Shown in pieces: positions 52,854-58,940 of a stretch of 58,940 nucleotides of DNA. The notes under the pieces were generated by a model that did not search any database, was not told where the DNA came from, and saw only the letters and a list, made by a program, of their open reading frames with translations. The first letter of the stretch is position 1. Each line of letters starts with the position of its first letter. Position numbers and translations under genes: made by a program. Location of the stretch: NCBI GenBank assembly GCA_020845475.1, contig JADLFN010000056.1, positions 1 to 58,940 of the forward strand, in the 5' to 3' direction. Source of the DNA: Planctomycetota bacterium (lineage in GTDB: Bacteria > Planctomycetota > UBA8742 > UBA2392).

Positions 52854-53165
52854 ATGTCGGTACTTCTTGAATTCTCCATGTCTCCGCTCGACAAGGGCGA
52901 AAGTGTGGGCGCTTATGTGGCGCGGTCGCTGGACATCATTGATCGCTCGGGCATTCCTTACCGCCTGAACCCCATGGGCACTGTGCTCGAGGGCGAGTGG
53001 GATCAGGTCATGGCCGTGGTCAAGGCCTGCTACGTGGCCATGCGCAAGGACTGCAAGCGAATTTCATGCTCAGTCAAGATAGACGCTCGTGAAGGCAAGG
53101 ATGGCCGCCTCAAGGGCAAAATCGACAGTGTGGAAGACCGCGTAGGGCGGAAATTGAAGCAATAG
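52854..53165 (+). CDS. MTH1187/YkoF-like thiamine-binding family protein
   Basis: 103 residues, matching DUF77 (thiamine-binding, MTH1187-type) proteins. The pattern LLEFSMSPLDKGESVGAYVARSL, PMGTVLEGEWDQVM, and a final KIDSVEDRVGRKL is characteristic. Such proteins bind thiamine or HMP-like compounds and are often linked to transport. There is no riboswitch in front of it. AAAGGA precedes the ATG. Confidence 0.8.
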   Translation: MSVLLEFSMSPLDKGESVGAYVARSLDIIDRSGIPYRLNPMGTVLEGEWDQVMAVVKACYVAMRKDCKRISCSVKIDAREGKDGRLKGKIDSVEDRVGRKLKQ

Positions 53166-53209
53166 CCGCAACTCGCCAAGCAGGCGATTTCCGGTTACAC
53201 TCATCATCC

Positions 53210-55954
53210 GTGAATCAGCTTGTCTATACATTCGAAGGCCAGACCACGAAGGTGCCGCTAGTCGATAAGCCCGTTTCTTTCGGGCGCGGCGACGCTGCGG
53301 ATCACCGCCTACCCGACAAGTCCGCCAGCCGCGTGCATGCGCAGTTCATTTTCCGGGAAGGGAAATGGTGCGTGGAGGATCTGCAAAGCGCCAACGGCAC
53401 GTTGCTCAACGGCAAGAAGATCGCCGGCATAGTGGCGCTCAGCCCCGGCGATGTTGTCAAGGTTGGCGCGACAGAAATGAAGTTCGAGGGCGAGGCGCCC
53501 AAACCGCCGCCGGAACCCGAGAACCAGTTGCCTCGCTTCCTGTATCAGCCGGATCCAAACGCAGCGCCCATCGTGGTGTTGATACGCGACCGCATCACGG
53601 TCGGGCGCAAGGCCGACAACTCCCTTCAGATTGACAACAAGGGCGTTTCCGGCGTTCATGTTGAGGTCATTCGCAGCGGTCGCAAATGCGTGCTCCGCGA
53701 CCTGGATTCAAGTAACGGAACCACGGTGGGCGGCAAGGAAGTGCGCGAGTGCGAATTGCGCAACGGCGAAAATGTGGTTCTGGGCAAAGTTGCAAAGCTG
53801 TTCTTCATCGACCCATTGGGCGAACCCGCGCCTGCTGAATCGGCCCCGGCCCTCGATGCTCCAAAGGCAGCACCCGGTGCTCCGTCTCCCGTTTCTATGG
53901 CGGCGCCTGCGGTGGCATCTTCGGCCGCAGGTGCGTCAGATCGGGGCACGTTCCAGCCGGTTTCGGAACCCGAAGACAATCTGGCGGGCGCCTGGGGCCT
54001 GAACGTCGTTATTGCATTGCTGGTGGCCGGGGCATTGCTGTCAGCCGGTTACGCCGCAGCGCAGTACTTTGCCAAGCCGCCGGAACAGGCGTCCAAAGCG
54101 CCGATCCAGGCGGCGCTGGAAGACTCGCCGCTTTCATTCGAGGGAGAAGTTGACGCGCGCGGCAACCCCGCAGGCTGGACGGCCCGTTTTGAGGCTCCGC
54201 CGGGGGGCAAAATCGAGCTGACCTCCGATGGCGACAACCCCGGTGACGGTGAACGTTCGCTGGCCATCAAGCAGACGCAATTGGGCGGTGCGGGCCTGCT
54301 CATCCTGACGGCCGACAAGCCGCGCACGCTTGAGCTTTCGGGTGTGGTGCAGTTCTCGATGATGGCGCGAGGCGAAGGAGTATCGTCAGCGTGTGTAGCG
54401 TGCGCGCTTGAATCCAAAGGTGTGCAGCAGACGCTGGTTGCGCTTCCGCTGAAGGACGTGTCTTCGACCGCCTGGACGGAGGTGCGCGCAACGGGCTACG
54501 TTCTTGAATCGCCATCGCAGCCGGCGACGATTGTGATCCTGATCAGCGGCAGTTACTCGCGGCTCTGGATCGATCGGGTGCAACTGGCCAAGGCCGCGCA
54601 GGCTGGCGTGAAGCCGGGTCTGGAGAACGGGCAAAGCGGCGATTTCACGCTCAAACTTGACGCGTCAAGGCCTGGCGAAACTGTGCTGGGCACGGCGGCA
54701 GGGCAAAGCCTGCGCTTTGCCCCGCGCATACTGACCCAGGGCGACCGCCAGTTGTCGGAGAATGGTTTCTGGTCGATTGGCGCGCGCGACAAAAGCGATG
54801 TCGTGTTCCAGGCCGCCCTGCCGTCGCAGGGCGGGATCGCCACGCTTGACCTTCATGCCGAACCCTGTGCGGTCGATTACATCGCCGAGCCCGGTCTGAT
54901 GATCAAGTACTCCCTGCGCAACGTTCAGGCGGTTTCGCTTGCCATGGAGCTCGTGTTTCCACTCCCTGATACGGCGCGAGTGACAGTAGCCGATTTGCGC
55001 GGCACGCCCCTGACAATGAGTCTTGCCGAGTTTCACAGCTTTCCCTACTCAACGGTGACGGAAATTGCCCTTGAGGAAGCCGGACTGTGCGTGTCTTTCC
55101 CGCGTGGCGTGGTGGCTTGGTTTGATCGCGAGAAGAAGGGCGTACTGCGCGTGACCGTGCGAAGCGCCAGCGATGCCCGGCGCGGCGAGTTGGAGTGCGC
55201 TGTCTATCCGCACTGCGTTTCCAACGCACGCCTGTTTGCGCGGCTCATGATTGAAGCCTCGGAGTTTGAGCAGCGTCAGCTCAACAGCGCTGCGTTGGTG
55301 AGATACGAGTACATCATTGCTCATGCGCCCAAGACGCTGCCGCTCGCGACCACCGCCGGCGAGCGTGTGAAAAGACTGAAGCAGTTGCGCGACGACCTGC
55401 ACACTGAGGCGCTGGCCGATTATTCCGTGGCCAAGGATGTGCGAACACTTCTGGCCATCGAGAAAGCGCAGCGCAGCATCGGCAAGTTCCAGAACCAGTT
55501 CCCGGGTGATACCGAGGTTTCGGCGCTGGACAAACTTGCGCGAGAACTTGAAGAGTGGCGGGTTGCAGTTCAACCGACCCGTCCGCCTGAAGAGGCGGCC
55601 AAGGCCAACATCACGGCCGAGAGTTTCCTGCGCAATGCCCAGAAGTACCACGAACAAGGCCATGTGCTCCTGGCCCTGACCATGCTCGAAAACGTGATCA
55701 AGGACTATAGCGACACCCCGAGTTTCAAGCCCGCGCGGGAGCTCTACGACCAGATCCGCAAGGATTTGCAGGATGCCACAAAGCGCGACGCCATCATCGA
55801 CAAAGAACTCGCGGCCATCGACAAGGCCTGCGACGACGGCAATTGGGATGTCGCCATGGACAAATGTCAGGAGCTGTTCAAGCGCTTTCCCGATACAACA
55901 AGGAACCGCGACATCATGAAGCGAGTCAGGCGAATTGAGGAACGCTTCGGCTAG
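53210..55954 (+). CDS. Large membrane protein with two N-terminal FHA domains and TPR-like C-terminus
   Basis: 914 residues from a GTG. FHA 1 (about 1-85) has VSFGRGDAADHRL, SRVHAQF and SANGTLLNG. FHA 2 (about 115-200) has ITVGRKADNSLQI and DSSNGTTVGGKEV. A Pro/Ala linker leads to a transmembrane helix (about 262-284). The C-terminal 600 residues are beta-rich, then helical with TPR-type repeats from about 690. The cytosolic FHA pair would bind phosphothreonine, the outer part probably a surface ligand. It starts 45 bases after the thiamine-binding-type gene. Confidence 0.82.
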   Translation: MNQLVYTFEGQTTKVPLVDKPVSFGRGDAADHRLPDKSASRVHAQFIFREGKWCVEDLQSANGTLLNGKKIAGIVALSPGDVVKVGATEMKFEGEAPKPPPEPENQLPRFLYQPDPNAAPIVVLIRDRITVGRKADNSLQIDNKGVSGVHVEVIRSGRKCVLRDLDSSNGTTVGGKEVRECELRNGENVVLGKVAKLFFIDPLGEPAPAESAPALDAPKAAPGAPSPVSMAAPAVASSAAGASDRGTFQPVSEPEDNLAGAWGLNVVIALLVAGALLSAGYAAAQYFAKPPEQASKAPIQAALEDSPLSFEGEVDARGNPAGWTARFEAPPGGKIELTSDGDNPGDGERSLAIKQTQLGGAGLLILTADKPRTLELSGVVQFSMMARGEGVSSACVACALESKGVQQTLVALPLKDVSSTAWTEVRATGYVLESPSQPATIVILISGSYSRLWIDRVQLAKAAQAGVKPGLENGQSGDFTLKLDASRPGETVLGTAAGQSLRFAPRILTQGDRQLSENGFWSIGARDKSDVVFQAALPSQGGIATLDLHAEPCAVDYIAEPGLMIKYSLRNVQAVSLAMELVFPLPDTARVTVADLRGTPLTMSLAEFHSFPYSTVTEIALEEAGLCVSFPRGVVAWFDREKKGVLRVTVRSASDARRGELECAVYPHCVSNARLFARLMIEASEFEQRQLNSAALVRYEYIIAHAPKTLPLATTAGERVKRLKQLRDDLHTEALADYSVAKDVRTLLAIEKAQRSIGKFQNQFPGDTEVSALDKLARELEEWRVAVQPTRPPEEAAKANITAESFLRNAQKYHEQGHVLLALTMLENVIKDYSDTPSFKPARELYDQIRKDLQDATKRDAIIDKELAAIDKACDDGNWDVAMDKCQELFKRFPDTTRNRDIMKRVRRIEERFG

Positions 55955-55973
55955 GCATTTTCAAGCAATGCCT
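55953..55973 (+). terminator. Weak terminator hairpin after the double-FHA gene
   Basis: AGGCATT (55953-55959) pairs perfectly with AATGCCT (55967-55973) around a 7-base loop. It overlaps the stop codon and lacks a T-run, so termination is uncertain. Confidence 0.35.
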
Positions 55974-56022
55974 GCGCGCCATGTTGACGGATAGCCAAGC
56001 GCTGCTACTTTCGCACACCCAT

Positions 56023-56099
56023 GGGCCGTTAGCTCAGTTGGCTAGAGCGCTACCTTGACACGGTAGAGGTCATAGGTTCGAGTCCTATACGGCCTACCA
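56023..56099 (+). tRNA. tRNA-Val (GAC anticodon)
   Basis: Cloverleaf: acceptor gggccgt pairs with acggcct (G1-U72 wobble), a D-arm around AGCTCAGTTGG, an anticodon stem CTACC/GGTAG with loop TTGACAC giving anticodon GAC, and a T-arm around GGTTCGAGTCC. The 3' CCA is encoded. Such tRNA genes are common integration sites, and unusual genes follow downstream. Confidence 0.95.
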
Positions 56100-56132
56100 T
56101 CTTCAAACCCGCCTGAATCAAGGCTTCCAAGG

Positions 56133-56172
56133 ACCTTGCCTCTTTTGAACAACGGTTCAAAAGAGGCAAGGT
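56133..56172. repeat. 18-bp perfect inverted repeat downstream of tRNA-Val
   Basis: Positions 56133-56150 (accttgcctcttttgaac) pair without mismatch with 56155-56172 around the loop AACG. This is the longest perfect hairpin in the window. It lies 34 bases past the tRNA end, where a tRNA terminator or recombination site is expected. No T-run follows, as the sequence continues with a tandem repeat. Confidence 0.75.
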
Positions 56173-56192
56173 AACACCTTAGGTAACACCTT
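56169..56192. repeat. Tandem 12-mer AGGTAACACCTT x2
   Basis: Exact copies at 56169-56180 and 56181-56192. The unit is itself nearly palindromic, and the first copy overlaps the right arm of the large hairpin. Adjacent palindrome plus tandem repeats next to a tRNA resembles binding sites for a recombinase or its accessory protein. Confidence 0.6.
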
Positions 56193-56330
56193 CAATTTGC
56201 GAATTTGCCGTGAACTCGACTGAGTTCCACTGAACAGTCGCTCGCGCAAAAAATAGTTTTCCACTTTTTCCTGACGGACCTGAGTGAGGCGATACCCTAG
56301 AGCGCATCGCTGAACTGTTGGAGCAACGTC

Positions 56331-56813
56331 GTGTGCCGTGGCCTAGAACAACTTCAAATCCGCGAGCTGGTAGAGCGGTTTAGGTTTTATGAAGGGCACT
56401 GCGCCAGCCTTGAACGGGCTCACGCGGCCATGGCTGACTCGTTGGACCAGCCGAAGCATGTCGTGGAAGGGCTAGCGTTGGAGTTGTACACGGCGCCAGC
56501 CGTCGGGACAGACATGACCGCTGGTTCGCCCAGCAACGATGTCGATGATGGGGTTGAGTGTGCGCATGCGCTTGCCACACGGACGATACTTGATACTGCG
56601 CTTGAACTGACGGCAATCGTGGCCCGCGACATCATGCAACTGACGCGCCTCATGGCGCAGCTAACCTGCGCGATGTTAGATCTGATTAAGACGACAGAGA
56701 CCGTTTCCACCACAGTCGCCGCGCATGCCGTTGGTTTTTTTTGCAACGCACCGCCACACGAACTTCAAATCCTTTCCCAGATGCGCAACGCCCGGCTTCG
56801 GGCGAATGCCTAG
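56331..56813 (+). CDS. Orphan hypothetical protein in the tRNA-adjacent block
   Basis: 160 residues from a GTG with GGAG about 8 bases upstream. Mostly helical: VERFRFYEGHCASLERAHAAMADSL near the start and DTALELTAIVARDIMQLTRLMAQLTCAML in the middle. No domain is recognised. Codon use looks less GC-biased than in most genes of the window, judged by eye. It is the first gene after the tRNA. Confidence 0.5.
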   Translation: MCRGLEQLQIRELVERFRFYEGHCASLERAHAAMADSLDQPKHVVEGLALELYTAPAVGTDMTAGSPSNDVDDGVECAHALATRTILDTALELTAIVARDIMQLTRLMAQLTCAMLDLIKTTETVSTTVAAHAVGFFCNAPPHELQILSQMRNARLRANA

Positions 56814-56896
56814 CTCCTGATTTGGCCTGCACGCCGCGGACGAAGATCCCGCTCATTTGCGTGCCGTGTTTTCTTGTGCCAACCAGGAGCATCTCC

Positions 56897-57130
56897 ATGC
56901 CTATCGAATCCGGCGCAGAGCCGAACCAAAACCCCATTGACCGTTTGGAGCGCGAGCTCGCATCTGAGGGCGCGCCGCTCTACCTCACACTGCACGAAGC
57001 AGCCAGTTTTGCTCGGCGGCACTACCAGACCGCATGGGCCGACGCGCAGTCCGGACGCCTCAAGGCACACAAAAACCGTGGCCGTTGGCGTGTCCACCGT
57101 CGCGATGTGGCGGTGTGGATGCTTGCGTAG
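56897..57130 (+). CDS. Excisionase-like helix-turn-helix protein
   Basis: 77 residues. A HTH_17/Xis-like winged helix is suggested by YLTLHEAASFARRHYQTAWADAQSGRLKAHKNRGRWRVHRRDVAVWML, with the usual order of helix, turn, recognition helix and a final strand-helix. Such proteins bind att sites or act as directionality factors. AGGAG lies 8 bases before the ATG. No integrase gene is present in the window. Confidence 0.7.
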   Translation: MPIESGAEPNQNPIDRLERELASEGAPLYLTLHEAASFARRHYQTAWADAQSGRLKAHKNRGRWRVHRRDVAVWMLA

Positions 57131-57199
57131 CCTTCCGGGAAACAAGCGCGCTGAAGCGGTGCGGGTTTCGATCGACAATTGATTAGAGGAGTGGAGACA

Positions 57200-58141
57200 G
57201 TGCTCTCAGACCAACAGAAGGCGGCGATCACCGAGCTGGCGTGCGCCGAGTCGCGGTCCCCTGTCACACCAACGGCATTTGTTTACCTTGCTGAACAATG
57301 GGTGGCAGCGCGACGTTCGGGCGCGATTGGCGGCGGATATGTCTCGCGCAAGTCCCTCATGAAGTACCTAGGCGAGCCATTTTCCATGCAAGCCCTGCAC
57401 AATCTGATACATCGTTGGCGGGGGCAAGAGTCCGTCGAAACCGGAGCCGCTGGTGTTCGTGCCGGACCAAGGATTCAAGAAATCGTTGGCGGAAGCGATG
57501 GCCAAGCGCGCGTCGAGCTGCAGAGCAACCGTGAGCACGAGAAGCGTGCTGACAAGCCGCCCAACAGTCCTAGCGCGGACCGTCCGGCTACTTCAGGCTC
57601 TATTCCCGACGAAGTCGTTTACGGTTTAATCACGCGCTTCTTCACACTTGCGGCTTTCAAGAAAGGGATTCCGCCCACCGCGGTGTGTACCGCGCTCATG
57701 AAACTGCGCGTGCGGAGGGAGTATCTCGTTGGCTGTATTGCAGGTCTGCTCGTCGAGCACGATTCCGGCGGTTTGATCGACGATCCAATTAGGACCCTCG
57801 AAGAAATGGTCTCCGGTACCAGTGTTGTCATGCCGGCCGATGTGGATGTAGTGGTCACCCTGATTGGCCTTCAAGATAAGTTTAGGGGAGCCGGCGACGC
57901 CGCAATAATGAGCGCCGCGTGCCAAGCCCACCTCGGAGTCGCCGCCGTCAGCTCACTGCTCAACACCCCTGTAAGTACCTCGCCAATGGCAAGTGAGGCT
58001 GCGCCTGTGCAATCAGAAAACGAGGAGGCCGGGGAGCAGGTAGCAAGTGTACTCAAGATGTTCGCCACCGGGCCTGCGCACATCCAAGACCCCTCTTCGT
58101 CTGGGCAGCCCAAGCCTGACGGAACGTCGCCTGCGGCGTAG
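57200..58141 (+). CDS. Orphan hypothetical protein in the tRNA-adjacent block (long)
   Basis: 313 residues. The GTG at 57200 has AGAGGAG 8 bases upstream, and other in-frame starts lie slightly before it. A helical N-terminal third contains SRKSLMKYLGEPFSMQALHNLI. A Ser/Pro-rich linker follows, and the C-terminal half has VVYGLITRFFTLAAF and LRVRREYLVGCIAGLL. No catalytic motif is seen. It may belong to the same mobile block as the excisionase-like gene, 69 bases upstream. Confidence 0.6.
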   Translation: MLSDQQKAAITELACAESRSPVTPTAFVYLAEQWVAARRSGAIGGGYVSRKSLMKYLGEPFSMQALHNLIHRWRGQESVETGAAGVRAGPRIQEIVGGSDGQARVELQSNREHEKRADKPPNSPSADRPATSGSIPDEVVYGLITRFFTLAAFKKGIPPTAVCTALMKLRVRREYLVGCIAGLLVEHDSGGLIDDPIRTLEEMVSGTSVVMPADVDVVVTLIGLQDKFRGAGDAAIMSAACQAHLGVAAVSSLLNTPVSTSPMASEAAPVQSENEEAGEQVASVLKMFATGPAHIQDPSSSGQPKPDGTSPAA

Positions 58142-58278
58142 CATCCGCAAGCAACACCCAACCCTACTCCGATGATCCATGTTCACTTGGATCAACAACA
58201 GCCAGTAGTAACGTGACTGGCAGGCGCGACCGATTGTTTCCGCGTATGCCACTCCTCGCCAAAGCGCGCTAAACAAAC

Positions 58279-58350
58279 ATCAACCTTTATCAATGCAATA
58301 GATTGACAGCCTTGATTTAGAGCGGTTCCGCCGCGTTTACAAAGGTTGAT
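58279..58350. repeat. 10-bp inverted repeat with 52-base spacer
   Basis: ATCAACCTTT at 58279-58288 pairs with AAAGGTTGAT at 58341-58350. It sits at the right edge of the tRNA-adjacent block and could be a recombination or transposon end. It has no transposase beside it. Confidence 0.45.
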
Positions 58351-58392
58351 TAAGGGTTGTTGTCGATGGCTTGGATTGCGCGGCATTAAACG

Positions 58393-58432
58393 AAAAAAGG
58401 GGGCGCGCGGCTTTTGGCCGCGCGCCCCCTTT
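58393..58432 (-). terminator. Rho-independent terminator of the right-end gene
   Basis: A 16-bp perfect stem (58396-58411 with 58417-58432) around a TTTTG loop is followed on the minus strand by TTTTTT (from the AAAAAA at 58393-58398). It lies 21 bases beyond the stop codon. Confidence 0.85.
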
Positions 58433-58453
58433 GGGTTTGCTGGTTCCTGATTC

Positions 58454-58940
58454 CTAAAAGCCGAACGTCATCTGGTTCTTGTCGAGCCCGTAGCCGAGCT
58501 CCGCCGCCGTTTCGATGTGCTCCTCTTCTGAGTACACACCGGTCGGCTGCGAAAGCGGCGCGGGTGCCGCCTGTTCGCCCGGCACAGGGCTGGCCACAGG
58601 GGCGGGTGCAACCGGAGCCTTCGCCTTGCCTGCCCTGGGCCCTTTCGAAGGGGCCTTGGGCTTCTCAACCACGTTGGCGGTGAGGGCCTGTTCCTTCAAT
58701 TGCTCCAGCGTCGGTGCCGGCGCAAGCGTGAAGCCGATGGCCGGCTCGTGGGCAGGGCGCGGGAAGAATTCTCCGGCCTTCTGCTCCTCGAGACAACCAT
58801 CATCATCGGTCACGCGCATGCGCTTGCTGATGCGCCACTGCTCAAGCTCGATGCGCCAGGCGGCGAGTTTCTTTTCGTACTCGCGCATGGCTTCTTCGTG
58901 CTGAGCCTTGGCCTGTGCCTTCTCCTCGGGCGTGAGCTGA
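58454..58940 (-). CDS. C-terminal part of a hypothetical protein, cut by the window edge
   Basis: The minus-strand frame is open beyond the right edge, so the start is missing. The visible 160 or so residues begin with a charged coiled-coil segment (QLTPEEKAQAKAQHEEAM, EYEKKLAAWRIELEQW). They continue with a Pro/Ala/Lys-rich low-complexity region containing a KGPRAGKAKAP motif, then an acidic tail ending QMTFGF. It could be an adaptor or structural protein. A strong terminator follows its stop. No family is recognised. Confidence 0.55.
   Translation of the reverse strand, partial: QLTPEEKAQAKAQHEEAMREYEKKLAAWRIELEQWRISKRMRVTDDDGCLEEQKAGEFFPRPAHEPAIGFTLAPAPTLEQLKEQALTANVVEKPKAPSKGPRAGKAKAPVAPAPVASPVPGEQAAPAPLSQPTGVYSEEEHIETAAELGYGLDKNQMTFGF

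Larger units (their letters stand above)
58142..58453. other. Non-coding gap after the mobile block
   Basis: No supported gene. It holds an inverted repeat (58279-58288 with 58341-58350, 10 bp, 52-base spacer), a TTGACA at 58313-58318 and the terminator of the next minus-strand gene. Base composition is lower in GC than the flanks in its middle part, by eye. Confidence 0.5.

Noticed and set aside
56100..58453. Integrase or att-site duplication for the tRNA-adjacent block
   Set aside because: No tyrosine or serine recombinase motif and no second copy of the tRNA 3' end were found in the window.

Overview
The window is a high-GC bacterial chromosome segment. The gene set points to a member of the Planctomycetota, though this is inference, since there is no rRNA and no search could be run. 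It includes a membrane-anchored protein with squalene-cyclase-like repeats, FHA proteins with membrane anchors, a tricorn-type peptidase, a very large pyruvate:ferredoxin oxidoreductase, carboxypeptidase-regulatory-like proteins, a large caspase-fold/FG-GAP exported protein, a zinc-less DksA-like protein and squalene-hopene cyclase. Most genes have Shine-Dalgarno sequences, and several adjacent genes overlap by 4 bases or lie within about 10 bases of each other.

Layout. 1-10 kb: start of an unknown gene, a secreted von Willebrand A protein, a PstS-like phosphate-binding protein, a HEAT-like lipoprotein, a four-Cys zinc protein, a divergent GAPDH, and envelope proteins. 10-16.5 kb: ACP phosphodiesterase and a uracil-DNA glycosylase-like gene (4-base overlap), a hairpin-rich non-coding stretch, a small ORF flanked by inverted repeats, squalene-hopene cyclase and a DinG/XPD-type helicase. 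16.5-22 kb: a caspase-fold/FG-GAP protein, then an anti-sigma/FecR/TPR protein and its ECF sigma factor. 22-34 kb: a flavin-reductase-fold protein and pyruvate:ferredoxin oxidoreductase, tricorn peptidase, two carboxypeptidase-regulatory-like proteins, and a Na+/Ca2+ exchanger. 34-42.7 kb: FHA protein, a sigma-factor fragment converging on a DksA-like gene, Nudix hydrolase, transglutaminase, a double-receiver protein and an orphan pilin. 42.9-45.8 kb: phoU-phoB-phoR operon with an 11-bp-periodic Pho-box-like site upstream. 46-50.8 kb: MoxR ATPase, Fpg, RqcH/NFACT and two small envelope proteins. 50.8-56 kb: SelB, a thiamine-binding-type protein and a large double-FHA protein. 56 kb to the end: tRNA-Val(GAC) followed by a gene-poor block of orphan genes including an excisionase-like HTH, which looks like a decayed element at a tRNA site, and finally the C-terminal part of an unknown gene.

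The genes suggest phosphate-responsive control (PhoBR, PhoU, PstS-like protein), envelope-stress or surface regulation (ECF/anti-sigma next to a secreted caspase-fold protein), fermentative or anaerobic pyruvate oxidation, hopanoid synthesis, selenocysteine insertion, DNA repair (Fpg, UDG, helicase, Nudix) and ribosome rescue. The most unusual items are the stand-alone sigma region 1.2-2 protein beside a zinc-less DksA-like protein, an ORF bracketed by near-perfect inverted repeats that start at its ATG and just past its stop, the 3+3 array of GGA-loop hairpins at 11.2-11.4 kb, and the block behind tRNA-Val.
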